Source: Natronospirales bacterium
GTDB lineage: Bacteria > Pseudomonadota > Gammaproteobacteria > Natronospirales > REEB76
Assembly (NCBI GenBank): GCA_021792635.1
Contig: JAJYUH010000006.1
Span: 62,001-126,000, forward strand
DNA: 64,000 nucleotides
Reading direction: 5' to 3'
Below the pieces are notes generated by a model, which worked only from the letters and a program-made list of their open reading frames with translations, did no database searches and was not told where the DNA came from. The translations under genes were made by a program, and so were the position numbers. Below are positions 40,441 to 50,900 of this stretch, piece by piece (position 1 is the first letter of the stretch; each line of letters begins with the position of its first letter).

Positions 40441-41682
40441 ATGCAGGACACAATGCGCGCGGCGCGCAACTGGCGCCGTACGCTGGCAATCATGGGACCC
40501 GGTCTCATTGTCATGCTCGCCGATACCGACGCCGGCAGCATCATCACCGCCGCCCAGAGCGGCGCCCAGACCGGCTATCAGCTATTGCTGCTGCAGGGGC
40601 TGCTGATCCCCATCCTGTTCGTGGCGCAGGAGCTCACCCTGCGGCTCGGGCTCGTCACCGGCCGCGGTCACGGTGAACTGATCCGCGCACGCTTCGGCCT
40701 CGGCTGGGCGTCTTTATCGGTGGGTACCCTCGTGTTGAGCTGTGTCGGCGCACTGCTCACGGAGCTCTCCGGCATCGCGGGGGTGGCACAGCTATTCGGC
40801 GTACCGGCCTGGATCGCGATGCTGCTCACTGTAAGCTTCATGATACTGATGATCGTGACCGGCTCGTACCGCTCGGTGGAGCGCATCGTGATCCTGTTCG
40901 GACTGTTCGAATTTGCATTCCTGCTGGTAGCCTGGAAAGCCGCTCCCAGCGGAGCGGGGATGCTGCGGGAGATGCAGCAGTTACCGCTGCACGACAACAA
41001 CTTCCTATTTCTTGCCGCGGCCAACATCGGAGCGGTCATCATGCCGTGGATGATTTTCTACCAGCAGTCGGCGGTGATTGACAAGGGCCTGACACCCAGA
41101 GATCTCCGGATCGCGCGTTTCGATACCGCTGTCGGCGCCGTAATCACGCAGGTGATCATGGCAGCGGTCCTGATCGCCACCGCCGCCACTTTGCATCGCG
41201 ACGGTGTGCGCTCACCGCTCGATAACGTGCCGCAGATTGCCGGCGCACTCACCGCTTTTCTCGGCGTCGAGGTGGGCCGGGTGGTATTTGCGCTCGGCAT
41301 GATGGGTGCGGCACTGGTGGCCACGGTGGTGGTGTGCCTGACGGCCGCCTGGGGCCTTGGCGAGATCACCGGCTACAAACGCTCACTGGAGCACCATCCA
41401 TTGGAAGCACCGTGGTTTTACGGCGTCTTCAGCCTGACGCTGGTGGTGGGCGGAGTCCTGGTGGCTTCGGGCATCAACCTGGTGAACCTGTCGGTGGCGG
41501 TGGAAGTGATGAATGCGCTGTTGCTGCCTATCGTGCTTGGGTTTCTGTACCTGCTGGCACGCACTGCTCTTCCCGAGCCATACCGCCTGCAAGGCATGTA
41601 TGCATGGCTGGTGGGTGCACTGATGCTGGTTACCGCGGGACTCGGGGTGTATGCGGGCATGCGCGGCATCTTCGGAGGTTGA
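40441..41682 (+). CDS. Nramp-family transporter with atypical metal-site motifs
   Basis: A 413-residue membrane protein with about eleven helices and clear Nramp layout. In helix 1, where canonical members have DPGN, this one has DAGS (within LADTDAGSIITAAQSGAQ). In helix 6, where canonical members have MPH, it has MPW (GAVIMPWMIFYQQSAV). The binding-site Asp and Met are kept but the Asn and His are replaced. The substrate may therefore differ from Mn and Fe. Several bacterial Nramp-related clades with altered sites transport magnesium or aluminium; which applies here is open. It is a single gene in its own transcription unit. Confidence 0.85.
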   Translation: MQDTMRAARNWRRTLAIMGPGLIVMLADTDAGSIITAAQSGAQTGYQLLLLQGLLIPILFVAQELTLRLGLVTGRGHGELIRARFGLGWASLSVGTLVLSCVGALLTELSGIAGVAQLFGVPAWIAMLLTVSFMILMIVTGSYRSVERIVILFGLFEFAFLLVAWKAAPSGAGMLREMQQLPLHDNNFLFLAAANIGAVIMPWMIFYQQSAVIDKGLTPRDLRIARFDTAVGAVITQVIMAAVLIATAATLHRDGVRSPLDNVPQIAGALTAFLGVEVGRVVFALGMMGAALVATVVVCLTAAWGLGEITGYKRSLEHHPLEAPWFYGVFSLTLVVGGVLVASGINLVNLSVAVEVMNALLLPIVLGFLYLLARTALPEPYRLQGMYAWLVGALMLVTAGLGVYAGMRGIFGG

Positions 41683-41698
41683 TCACTGATCCCGTCCC

Positions 41699-43789
41699 TC
41701 AGAAATCTTTGACAATGCCTGCATAAATCCGCCGCCCGGGACCGGGAAAATAGCGGTAATTGCCGAAACTGTAGTCGGCGCGCTCGGCATAGGCTTTGTT
41801 GGTGAGATTGATTATTCGCAGCGTCAGCGTCCAGCCGCGCACCAACGACTTTTCCACATACAGATTCCATAGATCCTGACCACCATAACGATGCCGGTTG
41901 GACTCATCCAGCCAATAGCCGCCCACATGGGTCCAGGCCAGCTCGAGCTGCGTGGTGTCGGCGGGACGCCAGCGCAGGCGCACACTGCCGAGACTGCGGG
42001 GCGCATATTTCACGTCGTTGCCGGCGGTGATGTAGTTTCCCTGGCCGAGGTTCTGGCTGAAGGCATAGCTGTGTACCGCATAGGTGCCGTCCAGGAGCAC
42101 GGCGAGAGACGAAGTCATGACGTAGTTGAGAGTGAACTCCACACCGCGCGAGCGGATGCGGCCGTCGCTCACGTTGAAACCGTTGGCGTCGCGAAAGATG
42201 AAATGGTTCTTGAGCATGTAATAGGCGTCCATGTCCCAGCCGAACCGACCCGCCTGTCCGCGCCAGCCGAGTTCAAAGGCATTCAGCGTTTCCGAATGCA
42301 GGTCCGCCACGGACTGCTGGCGCTGCAGCTCATAAAGCTCGGTGGTCTGGGGCGCACGGGCGCCGCGGCCAACGTTGAAATAAAGCGTCTGCGTGGCAGT
42401 CGCGAGATAGCTCACGCCGAACTTTGGCAGCACATTCACGAACTGATCCGCCCGGTCCGCCGGCCGGTTGAATAAACAGCCGCCGAACAGGCAGGGAATG
42501 CCGTTGTCCTGCGTGTTGCCCACGGGAAGGAAATTCACATAAGTATAGCGCACGCCCTCCAGGCGCACGCCTCCGGAAAACAGCCACCGTGGAGTCCACC
42601 GGTGCGTCACATCCATATACGCTGCAAGCGTGCGACTGTCGGCGGCATAGTCATAATGCCAGCCCTGTGGACGGATAGCGGCCTGCGGCGGCGGCAGTGT
42701 GGTCACCGGACCCGGCTGGAACTCCATCACGGTACCGTGGGCGTATTCCGCATCGCTGCCGTAGATCACCGATGTGGCTGGTGACAGGGTATCGCGCAAT
42801 TTCACCTGCACGCCGGCGCTGTTGACGGCCGTGGTGGCGATAGGCTCTCCCGGCAGATAGTGCTCGGTGAAACTCATCCAGTTGTGACGCGCGTAAGGCG
42901 TGATGTCCAACTCGCGGTCATGCGCCAGTTTCAAGCGCCATTTCTGCAGCACGCGCACACTCTGCGCATCGCGGAACGCGCCGGGAGTGGGGTTGGAATA
43001 GCGCAGAGCCGGATTCTCATACGCATCCAGGCCATAAATATAGCCGGCGGTCTTCTGATTGAGGTGGATGGCTTCCAACAGCGTCTCGCGGCTCACCGCA
43101 GTGCCGTTATGGTCAATGCGCAGGGTCAATTTCTGCTGCGCGTAACCGGAATCGGCACGGAAACCATCGCTGTGCGCGGCATTGGCACTGACACGGAACC
43201 CGTCCGTGCCGTTCCACTCACCGACACTCGCCTCGACACGGGTGTAATCATTGGCGCCACGTTCGACAGTCACACTGCTCCGTGGCAGGGACTCCGGCGG
43301 ACGCGTAAGCACGTTGATGATGCCATTCAGCGCATTGGAGCCGTACAGCACCGAACCGGGTCCGCGAATCACCTCCACCGCATCCGCCTGTTCGGTGTTG
43401 ATCTCAAATAAGGCGTTTACGTCGCAGAAACCCGCCGGCTGGATGGGTACGCCGTCTTCCAGCAGCAGGAAGGCGCCGCAGGCACCCGCACCGGTGAACA
43501 GCGGCGAACGGATGGCCATGAGACTTTCCTGGCCGCTGCCCGCCGTGATCCACACGCCCGGGACCGTGGTAAGCAACTGGGAGGGCCGGGTCGCGCCCAG
43601 CAGATTCAGCGTTGCGCTGTCCACGCGCGCGGTGTTATCGGGCAGGGTTCGCACCGGCAGCGGCGCGCCCGTGTCCGTCACCACCACCTTACCGAGCCGC
43701 ACTGCTGTGTCACGCTTATCCTTTGCCAGGCCCCTACCGCTGACCAGCAAGATCGCCAGCGTAACGAGTAACCACCCGGCGCGATTCAT
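41699..43789 (-). CDS. TonB-dependent outer-membrane receptor
   Basis: A 696-residue receptor with signal peptide (ending GLAK) and N-terminal plug (about residues 45-165, with IRGPGSVLYGSNALNGIINVLT). A 22-strand barrel ends in GIVKDF with the terminal Phe. The first part VRLGKVVVTDTGAPLPV acts as TonB box region. Its ATG overlaps the stop of the PQQ-dependent dehydrogenase (ATGA), so the two are translationally coupled. This points to uptake of the dehydrogenase cofactor or substrate. E. coli PqqU shows that PQQ itself can be a TonB cargo, and no PQQ synthesis genes are in the window; cargo assignment is inference. Confidence 0.93.
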   Translation of the reverse strand: MNRAGWLLVTLAILLVSGRGLAKDKRDTAVRLGKVVVTDTGAPLPVRTLPDNTARVDSATLNLLGATRPSQLLTTVPGVWITAGSGQESLMAIRSPLFTGAGACGAFLLLEDGVPIQPAGFCDVNALFEINTEQADAVEVIRGPGSVLYGSNALNGIINVLTRPPESLPRSSVTVERGANDYTRVEASVGEWNGTDGFRVSANAAHSDGFRADSGYAQQKLTLRIDHNGTAVSRETLLEAIHLNQKTAGYIYGLDAYENPALRYSNPTPGAFRDAQSVRVLQKWRLKLAHDRELDITPYARHNWMSFTEHYLPGEPIATTAVNSAGVQVKLRDTLSPATSVIYGSDAEYAHGTVMEFQPGPVTTLPPPQAAIRPQGWHYDYAADSRTLAAYMDVTHRWTPRWLFSGGVRLEGVRYTYVNFLPVGNTQDNGIPCLFGGCLFNRPADRADQFVNVLPKFGVSYLATATQTLYFNVGRGARAPQTTELYELQRQQSVADLHSETLNAFELGWRGQAGRFGWDMDAYYMLKNHFIFRDANGFNVSDGRIRSRGVEFTLNYVMTSSLAVLLDGTYAVHSYAFSQNLGQGNYITAGNDVKYAPRSLGSVRLRWRPADTTQLELAWTHVGGYWLDESNRHRYGGQDLWNLYVEKSLVRGWTLTLRIINLTNKAYAERADYSFGNYRYFPGPGRRIYAGIVKDF

Positions 43790-45771
43790 TGCGGCAATGC
43801 GAACGCCATCACGTAGTCACCGCGCTTGGTGCCGAGACCGCCGTGGCCGCCGGCGGCGATTACCACGTACTGTTTGCCGTTGACTGAATAGGTCATGGGT
43901 GTGGCCTGACCGCCGGCCGGCAGTTTATATTGCCACAGCACTTTGCCGGTGTGGATATCGAAAGCGCGGATATCGTCGTCCACGGTGGCGGCAATGAAGA
44001 TGAGACCGCTGGCCGTGACAATGGGGCCCCCCATACTGGGCACGCCCAGGTTCCAGTGATTGAGCACGGCATTGCCGAAGGGCACCTGCCATTTGATCTT
44101 GCCACTTGCCATATCTACCGCCGCGAGTTGCCCCCAGGGCGGCTTGACACAGGGAATATGCAGCGGCGACAGCAGGGTCTTGCGGCGCATGCCGTAGGGC
44201 GTGCCCTGCATGCGCGAGAAATCCCAGCCGTGGTATTTGCCGGAACGGGATTCCGCCAATAATTTGTTGCGCGGTATCAACGCCACCACCATGGGAACAT
44301 TGTTGGTGTTGACTATGGCAATTTGGTGCACGGGATCGAAGGCGATCCCGCCCCATTCAATCCCTCCGCCGTAGCCAGGCTGTTCGATGCTGCCCTGGAA
44401 GCTCGGCGGCGTGTAGATGCCTTGTGAGCGGTATTGCTTGATTTCCCTGCGGCACCGGCCCTCATCCCAGAAGGTCAGCCCCCAGGCATCCGCCGGCGTC
44501 ACCGGCCCGGTGCGCACCAGCGGCGGCGGTGCCACGGGAAACGGCTGAGTGGGCGAGGGCGATTCCCCGGGCACGCCGTCCGTCGGCACCGGCTTCTCCA
44601 CGATCGGAAACAGCGGTTGCCCGGTGACGCGGTTGAAAGTGAACAGCAGGCCCATCTTGGTGGGCTGGATCACCGCCGGTACTTCCGCGCCATCGTGTTT
44701 CAGTTCCACCAGCGCCGGTTCCGCCGGCAAGTCGTAATCCCAGAGATCGTGGTGCACCAACTGATGCGCCCATACCAGTCTGCCGGTATCACCGTCGAGG
44801 GCCACCAGAGAGTCGGTCCAGCGGTCATCGCCCAAGCGCTCACCGCCGTACATGTCGGGATCCGCCGAAGTGGTGGGCAGATACACCAGATTGCGTCTGG
44901 TATCCACCGAGATGAGCGACCACACGTTGCCCGCACCGGCAGTGGCGGCCGCCTTGGGATTCCATTCCTTGTATACCGGATTGGCGGCATTCCGCGGAAT
45001 CGGATCCCAGCTCCACAGTAACTTGCCGGTGCGCGCAGCAAACGCACGCACCTCGCCCGATTCCTCGGTGGTGGAACGATTGTCGCCGATGGAGGAGCCG
45101 ATGATGAGTTTGCCATGCAGAATCGCCGGCGGCGAAGTCACAAGATAATTCCGGTATGCGCTCGTATAGTACTGGGTGTTGCGGTGTTTGAGATGCATTC
45201 CGGCGGTGAGACTGAGCACACCATGATCGGCAAACCCAGGACAGAGTTTGCCGCTCGCGGCATCCAGCGCCAGCAACCGACCGTCCAGCGTGGGGGCAAA
45301 GATGCGCGCGTGGCACACGGCGTCCGCCGGGGTGCTGTCATCCACCCACAGGGAAACGCCGCGGGAGACGGCATCGGAATACCAGAGTTTCCGCACCTGG
45401 GTATTGACGCGCCAGCGCAGCTTGCCGGTGGCGGCGTTGACCGCCACCACATTGGTTGAGGAGGTAGTGAAGTACAGCGTGCCGTCGTAGAGGATGGGCG
45501 TGGCCTCGAAGGCCATGTGCGACTTCCACTCATCGCCGGGGAAACCGGTGCCGGTGTCGCCGGTGCGGTAGGTCCAAGCCACTTTCAGGTCTTTTACGTT
45601 GGCAGGCGTAATCTGGGCCAGGATCGAATAATGTGTGCCGCCGGCATCGCCGCCGTAATGGCTCCAGCCGGTGTCGGGCACCGGAGCCACCGCCACTTTG
45701 CCACTGCCGCAGCCGGCCAGCACCAGGCCGGCCGACAAAATCATCAGACCAAATCGGAAAATCGCATGCAT
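43786..45771 (-). CDS. PQQ-dependent dehydrogenase, lipoprotein (glucose/quinate type)
   Basis: A 661-residue quinoprotein beta-propeller. The signal peptide ends in the lipobox LAGC, so it is a periplasmic lipoprotein rather than having the five-helix anchor of E. coli Gcd. Family blocks include WSHYGGDAGGTHYS near the N-terminus, HHDLWDYDLPAEP in the middle and GGHGGLGTKRGDY near the end, typical of the glucose/quinate/shikimate dehydrogenase group. It would oxidise a sugar or polyol in the periplasm and pass electrons to quinone. Its substrate is not clear. It is followed by a TonB receptor in the same transcript. Confidence 0.92.
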   Translation of the reverse strand: MHAIFRFGLMILSAGLVLAGCGSGKVAVAPVPDTGWSHYGGDAGGTHYSILAQITPANVKDLKVAWTYRTGDTGTGFPGDEWKSHMAFEATPILYDGTLYFTTSSTNVVAVNAATGKLRWRVNTQVRKLWYSDAVSRGVSLWVDDSTPADAVCHARIFAPTLDGRLLALDAASGKLCPGFADHGVLSLTAGMHLKHRNTQYYTSAYRNYLVTSPPAILHGKLIIGSSIGDNRSTTEESGEVRAFAARTGKLLWSWDPIPRNAANPVYKEWNPKAAATAGAGNVWSLISVDTRRNLVYLPTTSADPDMYGGERLGDDRWTDSLVALDGDTGRLVWAHQLVHHDLWDYDLPAEPALVELKHDGAEVPAVIQPTKMGLLFTFNRVTGQPLFPIVEKPVPTDGVPGESPSPTQPFPVAPPPLVRTGPVTPADAWGLTFWDEGRCRREIKQYRSQGIYTPPSFQGSIEQPGYGGGIEWGGIAFDPVHQIAIVNTNNVPMVVALIPRNKLLAESRSGKYHGWDFSRMQGTPYGMRRKTLLSPLHIPCVKPPWGQLAAVDMASGKIKWQVPFGNAVLNHWNLGVPSMGGPIVTASGLIFIAATVDDDIRAFDIHTGKVLWQYKLPAGGQATPMTYSVNGKQYVVIAAGGHGGLGTKRGDYVMAFALPQ

Positions 45772-45889
45772 GGTCCGCCTCCTGTCGGGTGCCGTGAAAA
45801 ATAGACGGCGGAACCGAGTCCGGCAACGTCAAATGTGACGGGCGGCGCCACTCCGGGCCGAACGGCGCAGACCGCGGGACGAACGACGC

Positions 45890-46756
45890 TCAGGACTGGA
45901 AAAGCCGCGGCAGGCGGCTGCGATAACGACGGCTGAAATTCACCAAGCTGCCGTCCTTAAGCAGGATGCGGTAGTCGCCGCTGTCCCAAGGTTGGATTTC
46001 GCGGATGCGGTCCAGATTCACGATGTGGCCGCGGTGCACGCGCGCGAAGCGCCGCGGATCGAGCTTTTTTTCCAGTGCGGCGAGGGATTCACGCAGCGGA
46101 TAGGACGTGCCCTGCGCATACAAGGTGACGTAGTTGCCGTCCGCCTCGATGCGGTCTATGTCGGCGGTATTCAGAATGAATTCGCGGTTGAGTTTCCTCA
46201 CCACCAGCCGCTCCATGCGGTCATTGAGAGCAAATGCGGGAGTCACGGTCGTTGGTGGCAACCGGCTTTCCAGCCACAGACGGCATACGCGGAAGGCATA
46301 CAGCGCCGCAAGGATCAGCCAATACGTGACAAAATCCTTGCGGTATTCGTATATCCAGTTGGGAATCGGCGCGCCGAAATGATAGTGAAGACCGGCGATA
46401 CGGTAGGTCAGCTTGCGCAAGGCCACCATGCCGCTTACGTGGATGATCGAGTATGGGATCGTCGCCAGCAGATGCAGCGGCAGCGTCCATTTCCAGGTGC
46501 GTGCATCAATCGGCGCATATGCGTTGAACCAGGCAACACAGGGGATCAACATCCAGGTCAGCAACGCGCTGGAGTATTCCCACACCACGGGTTGCCAGGG
46601 CGACAAATAGATGCCGTCGCTCGCCTTGTTGGCAAGCGTGGTAAAAATGTTCACTGTGGTAATAGCACCGACAACGGCGAAGAAAAAGGCGCCCTGCCAC
46701 AGCCGCACGCGGCGTCGGATGGCGGACTCCTGCTGCCTGTGCGACTCATCCGCCAT
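45890..46756 (-). CDS. LytTR-type regulator with membrane domain
   Basis: A 288-residue protein from the ATG at 46756. Four membrane helices (about residues 20-150: AFFFAVVGAITTVNIF, LLTWMLIPCVAWFNAY, LPLHLLATIPYSIIHV, FVTYWLILAALYAF) lead to a C-terminal LytTR DNA-binding domain. Blocks there are IDRIEADGNYVTLY, RFARVHRGHIVNLDRI and LVNFSRRYRSRLP. There is no receiver domain, so it is a one-component membrane sensor. It lies upstream of the PQQ dehydrogenase gene on the same strand with a 118-base gap and may regulate it. Signal unknown. Confidence 0.88.
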   Translation of the reverse strand: MADESHRQQESAIRRRVRLWQGAFFFAVVGAITTVNIFTTLANKASDGIYLSPWQPVVWEYSSALLTWMLIPCVAWFNAYAPIDARTWKWTLPLHLLATIPYSIIHVSGMVALRKLTYRIAGLHYHFGAPIPNWIYEYRKDFVTYWLILAALYAFRVCRLWLESRLPPTTVTPAFALNDRMERLVVRKLNREFILNTADIDRIEADGNYVTLYAQGTSYPLRESLAALEKKLDPRRFARVHRGHIVNLDRIREIQPWDSGDYRILLKDGSLVNFSRRYRSRLPRLFQS

Positions 46757-46793
46757 CCGACGCACCTCAATCCATTCACTGCGGGCGACTATT

Positions 46794-47108
46794 CTATTCC
46801 CGCGACGATGCCTCGGGCAGTACCACGCTCGGCATGGGGTAAATCTCGAAGCGGAAGCCCGCATCCGCCAGGATCGTCGGGTCATTCGCGCCCAGCGTTT
46901 GCGGATCCGCGTCATCCCGGAGCCGCAGGAGGGCGATGCCGTAAGGCCACTTGGGGTCAGCGACCGGTCCGAAGGCGACGACCTTGCCCTCCGCCATCAG
47001 GCCGCGCCAGTAGGCGGCGTGCCCCCGCATCAGCCGGCGCTCCTTGTCCGTCATATCCTTCATGAACGTGCGTCGCGGCGGGATCAGCCGGAACAGGAAA
47101 TACTTCAG
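46794..47108 (-). CDS. YciI-like protein, probably with a non-ATG start
   Basis: A YCII-family protein of about 105 residues: ERRLMRGHAAYWRGLMAEGKV with the conserved His-Asp pair region and AFGPVADPKWPYGIALL. Relatives begin with a short strand like KYFLFRLIPPR, and exactly this is encoded upstream of the first ATG (47063). It starts at CTG 47108 or ATC 47111, eight or so bases behind GGGAGG. I therefore place the start at 47108; if only ATG is used, the conserved first strand is lost. The fold is ferredoxin-like and the function unknown. It follows the PEP-mutase-type gene closely on the same strand. Confidence 0.75.
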   Translation of the reverse strand: MKYFLFRLIPPRRTFMKDMTDKERRLMRGHAAYWRGLMAEGKVVAFGPVADPKWPYGIALLRLRDDADPQTLGANDPTILADAGFRFEIYPMPSVVLPEASSRE

Positions 47109-47132
47109 GATCGTCTGCTCCTCCCGGATAGT

Positions 47133-47978
47133 TCAGCCTGCTGCATGCGACAACAGCCTGTTCATCTCGGCGTGCGTGATGATGCCATCGGCGAAGTCGA
47201 AACGGCCGGTGGCACGCAGTTCGTCTGACGCCCGCCGGATGATGCTCAGTGCGGCACGCGCCAGCGCGCCGCCGACGCTCACGCGCGCCACGCCCAGCCT
47301 TTTCAGCTCCGGCAGCGGCGGCGTCTGCGCCCCCGCCAGAATATTGAGTGGGCCGTTCACTGCCCTGGCCAGCCGGTCGATGAGCTCCGCCTCGCTTACA
47401 AACGGCAGAAACAGGCAGTCGGCGCCGGCCTCGCGATAGGCATTGGCGCGGCGCACCGCCTCGGCAAAACGGTCGCCGCACACGTAGCCGGGATGGAACG
47501 CATCACTGCGCGCGTTGATGACCAGCGGTACGCCGGTTTCGCTCGCCGCGGCGCGGGCCGCACGCACGCGTTGCACCGCCACTTCGAACGGCAGCAGCAC
47601 GCCGCGGCGTGCATCCTCCAGATTGAAGCCGGCGGCGCCCGCCTCGACGGCGGCACGCACCGTGTGCTTTACGGCGTCCTCGCCCTCGCCGTAGCCCGCT
47701 TCCAGATCCGCACTGACCGGTACAGTCACGGCGTGCGCGATACGCGCGACGACGGCAAGCATTTCCCCGCGGCTCAGCCGCTCGCCGTCGGCGTAGCCGA
47801 GTGAATTCGCCACGCCCGAACTGGTGGTGGCGATGGCCGGGAAGCCCAGCGATTCCACCAGCCGTGCGCTGGCTGCGTCCCAGACATTGAGTAGCAGCAG
47901 CGGCTCGGGTCCGTGGTGCAGTGCGCACAGCGCCTGCGCCTTGCGGCGCAAAACCGCCAGGTCCGGCACCTCCCCCAT
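47133..47978 (-). CDS. Isocitrate lyase/PEP mutase-family enzyme
   Basis: A 281-residue TIM-barrel enzyme (ATG at 47978, one base after the stop of the upstream gene). LLNVWDAASARLVESLG, VSADLEAGYGEGEDAV and NLEDARRG are metal- and substrate-site blocks of the PEP mutase branch, with INARSDAF replacing the isocitrate lyase KKCGH loop. Members include methylisocitrate lyase, oxaloacetate hydrolase and carboxyphosphonoenolpyruvate mutase; the exact reaction cannot be decided. It lies between the propeller protein and a YciI-like protein, all on one strand. Confidence 0.88.
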   Translation of the reverse strand: MGEVPDLAVLRRKAQALCALHHGPEPLLLLNVWDAASARLVESLGFPAIATTSSGVANSLGYADGERLSRGEMLAVVARIAHAVTVPVSADLEAGYGEGEDAVKHTVRAAVEAGAAGFNLEDARRGVLLPFEVAVQRVRAARAAASETGVPLVINARSDAFHPGYVCGDRFAEAVRRANAYREAGADCLFLPFVSEAELIDRLARAVNGPLNILAGAQTPPLPELKRLGVARVSVGGALARAALSIIRRASDELRATGRFDFADGIITHAEMNRLLSHAAG

Positions 47979-47979
47979 C

Positions 47980-50900
47980 TCAGAGCTTGAGGGGTGCCAG
48001 ACCGGCATTTTGCAATGCGGCGTTCAGTTGCGGCAGGTCCACCAGTTGCACCTGGCGCCAGCGGTGCAGGACCGGCTCCAGCAACCTGCTCTGGCGCTTG
48101 AAGCCGGTGCGCGCATCGGGGGTGGGCGCCGCATCCGCGCTCTCCACCGCCCGTTCCAGGCTCGCCAGCGCGCCCATCAGGTAGTTCAGGTTATGCAGAT
48201 TGGCGGGTGGCACACCCACGGAGTTATCCGGATTGGCGGGCGCAATCCCGCCGATGGCATCCAGTTTCCGCGTGAGGGCCGCGACCTGGGTGGCTAGCGT
48301 ACCGCTCACCCGATTCTTGATGGCCGGCAACTGTTTGAGCAGTGACGCGATGTCGTGCCTGGCCTCGGCCACTTGCACGCGCGCCGACTCGATGTGCTGC
48401 GCGAACTCGAGCTGGTGATGCAGGCTGAAGATGAATACCTTCACGCGCGGGTCTTCCCGCACCATGAGCGGCTGAGTGTAGGTCCGGCCGTTCACCGTGA
48501 GTTTCACCGTATATTTGCCGGGCACGACCCACAGACCGCCGCTGGACCCGTTACCGTGCCGCAGTGCCCGGGGAAGTGCGTAGCGCAGATCCCAGACGAA
48601 GCGGTGCATGCCGGCGCCGGTCACGAGCGGCGTGGGCAGCGTCATCCAGTCCGGCGTGGACACGATCTTGGAGAGGTGAATTTTCTCCGGCGGGGTCGCG
48701 CTGCTGAAATGCCGCACCTGGTTTCCCAGCGCGTCATAGATGTCCAGCGTCACCGGTGTGCTCACGGCGGTCTTCAGGTAGTAATCCAGGTACGCACCCA
48801 GCGGCGGGTTTTCCGCGTGCGACTCGTCCGTGGGCAGCGGCGTGCCGGTGAAACCGGCCGGCAGCACCCGATAGGCGGGTGCCGGCTTGAACAGCCAGGC
48901 AGCCGCCTGCGCCACTTTCCCGGTGAGCTGCCGCAAGGGCGTCACGTCGTCCATAATCCAGAAGCCGCGGCCCTGGGTGGCGATCACCAGATCGGAGCCA
49001 TGCACGTCAATGTCGCGCACCGAGGTCACCGGCAGATTCTGCTGCAGGCTCTGCCAGCGGCGGCCGCCATCGAAGGACACGTACATGCCCCGCTCGGTGC
49101 CGGCATACAGCAGACCGCGCTTCACCGGGTCCTCGCGTACCACGTTCACGAAGCTGCCGTCGGGGATGCCGTTGACGATCAACCGCCAATGCCTGCCGCC
49201 GTCATGGGTGGCGTAGATATACGGCCTGTAGTCGTTGAGGCGGTGGCGATCTACAGCGAGGTAGGCGGTGCCGGCACTGAAATGACCGGCCTCGATGATG
49301 CCCACCTTCGACCAGGGCGTGAGCGCCTTGGGAGTGACGTTGTCCCAGTGCTTGCCGCCGTCATGCGTCACCCATACCAGGCCATCGTCGGTGCCGGCCC
49401 AGATGAGATTCTTGTTGAGCGGCGAGGGCGCGATGCTGTAGATCACGCCGCGGCGCGGTCCCTTGACCGCCGCATCCCGGGCGGTGACCGCATCCAAATT
49501 GGACGGCACCCCCGGATCCGGGCGCGAGAGGTCCGGACTGATGATGCTCCAGTGTTTGCCGCCGTCCGTGGTGCGGAACATCTTCTGGTTGGCGAAATAC
49601 AGCGCGTGCGGATCCGCCGGCGAGAACACCAGCGGCATGGTCCAGACGTTACGGTACAGGCCCGGGTAGGCGAGCGTAGGGCCGACGCCCCGGGTCTGCC
49701 CGGTGACGGTGTCGAGCAGATCCACGCCGCCGTTATAGTCGCTGCCATAAATGTAATGCGGGTTCAGCGGATCCACGGCCAAGTAGCCGCTTTCGCCGCC
49801 CGCGGTAATTTCGTGGAATTGCATCATGCTGATGCCGTCGGTGGTGTTGGTGCGGCTGGGCAGGGCCACGGCACCCGAGTCCTGCTGCGCACCGTACACC
49901 CAATAGGGAAAGCGGTTGTCGGTGGTCACGTGATAGATCTGGGCAATGGGCTGGTTGTACCAGCTCGACCAAGTCTTGCCGCCGTCGAGTGTGATGATGG
50001 TGCCCTGGTCCACGCCGGCGATCATATGTTGCGGATTGTGCGGATCAATCCACAGGCTGTGATAGTCATCGCCGGTGGGGTCGCCTTTGAAGGGCAGGAA
50101 AATTTTGCCGCCGTCGGTGGATTTGTACATGGCAGTGTCGCATGCGTACACGACATCCGGATTCCGCGGATCCACGGTGACGCCGCCGAAATACCAGCCG
50201 CGCTGCCAGATGCGCGGATCAGCGGAGATACGCGTCCAGTTCACACCGCCATCGCTGGATTTGTACAGGCCGCCCTGCGCGGCATCCACCAGCGCATACA
50301 CGATCTGCGGGTTGCTCGGGGAAACCGCGATGCCGATACGGCCCAGACCCTCGCTGGGAAATCCGTGGCCGGTGATTTGCGTCCAGTGTTCGCCCGCGTC
50401 GCGGGACACATACAGGCCGCTGCCGGGACCGTTGGAGGGCGGATACACATTCCACGGCGGCCGGCGTGTTTGCCACAGCGCCGCATAAATGGTCCGGTCG
50501 TTGCCGCCGAAAGCCAGATCAATGGCGCCGGTGTTGTCATTCTTGTACAGAACCTTGCTCCAGGTTTTGCCGCCGTCGCTGCTTTTGAACACGCCGCGCT
50601 CGGCGTTCGGGCCATAGGCGTGTCCCAGGGCCGCCACATACACGATATCGGCATTCTTGGGGTCCACCAGAATCTTGCCGATCTGCATGCTGTCCGTGAG
50701 ACCGATGTGCTGCCAAGTGTTGCCGCCGTTCGTGGATTTGTACATGCCATCGCCGTAGGCGATGTCGGAGCGCATGTCCGCCTCGCCGGAACCCACATAG
50801 ATGACGTTCGGATCGGAAGGCGCCACGGCGATGGCGCCGATGGAACCGATAGGCTCGTGGTCGAAAATCGGCCGCCAGGTGCGGCCCGCGTCACGGGTCT

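Noticed and set aside
39099-40547. A 482-codon minus-strand open frame
   Set aside because: Antisense to the well-supported GT2 gene; His- and Gln-rich nonsense composition.
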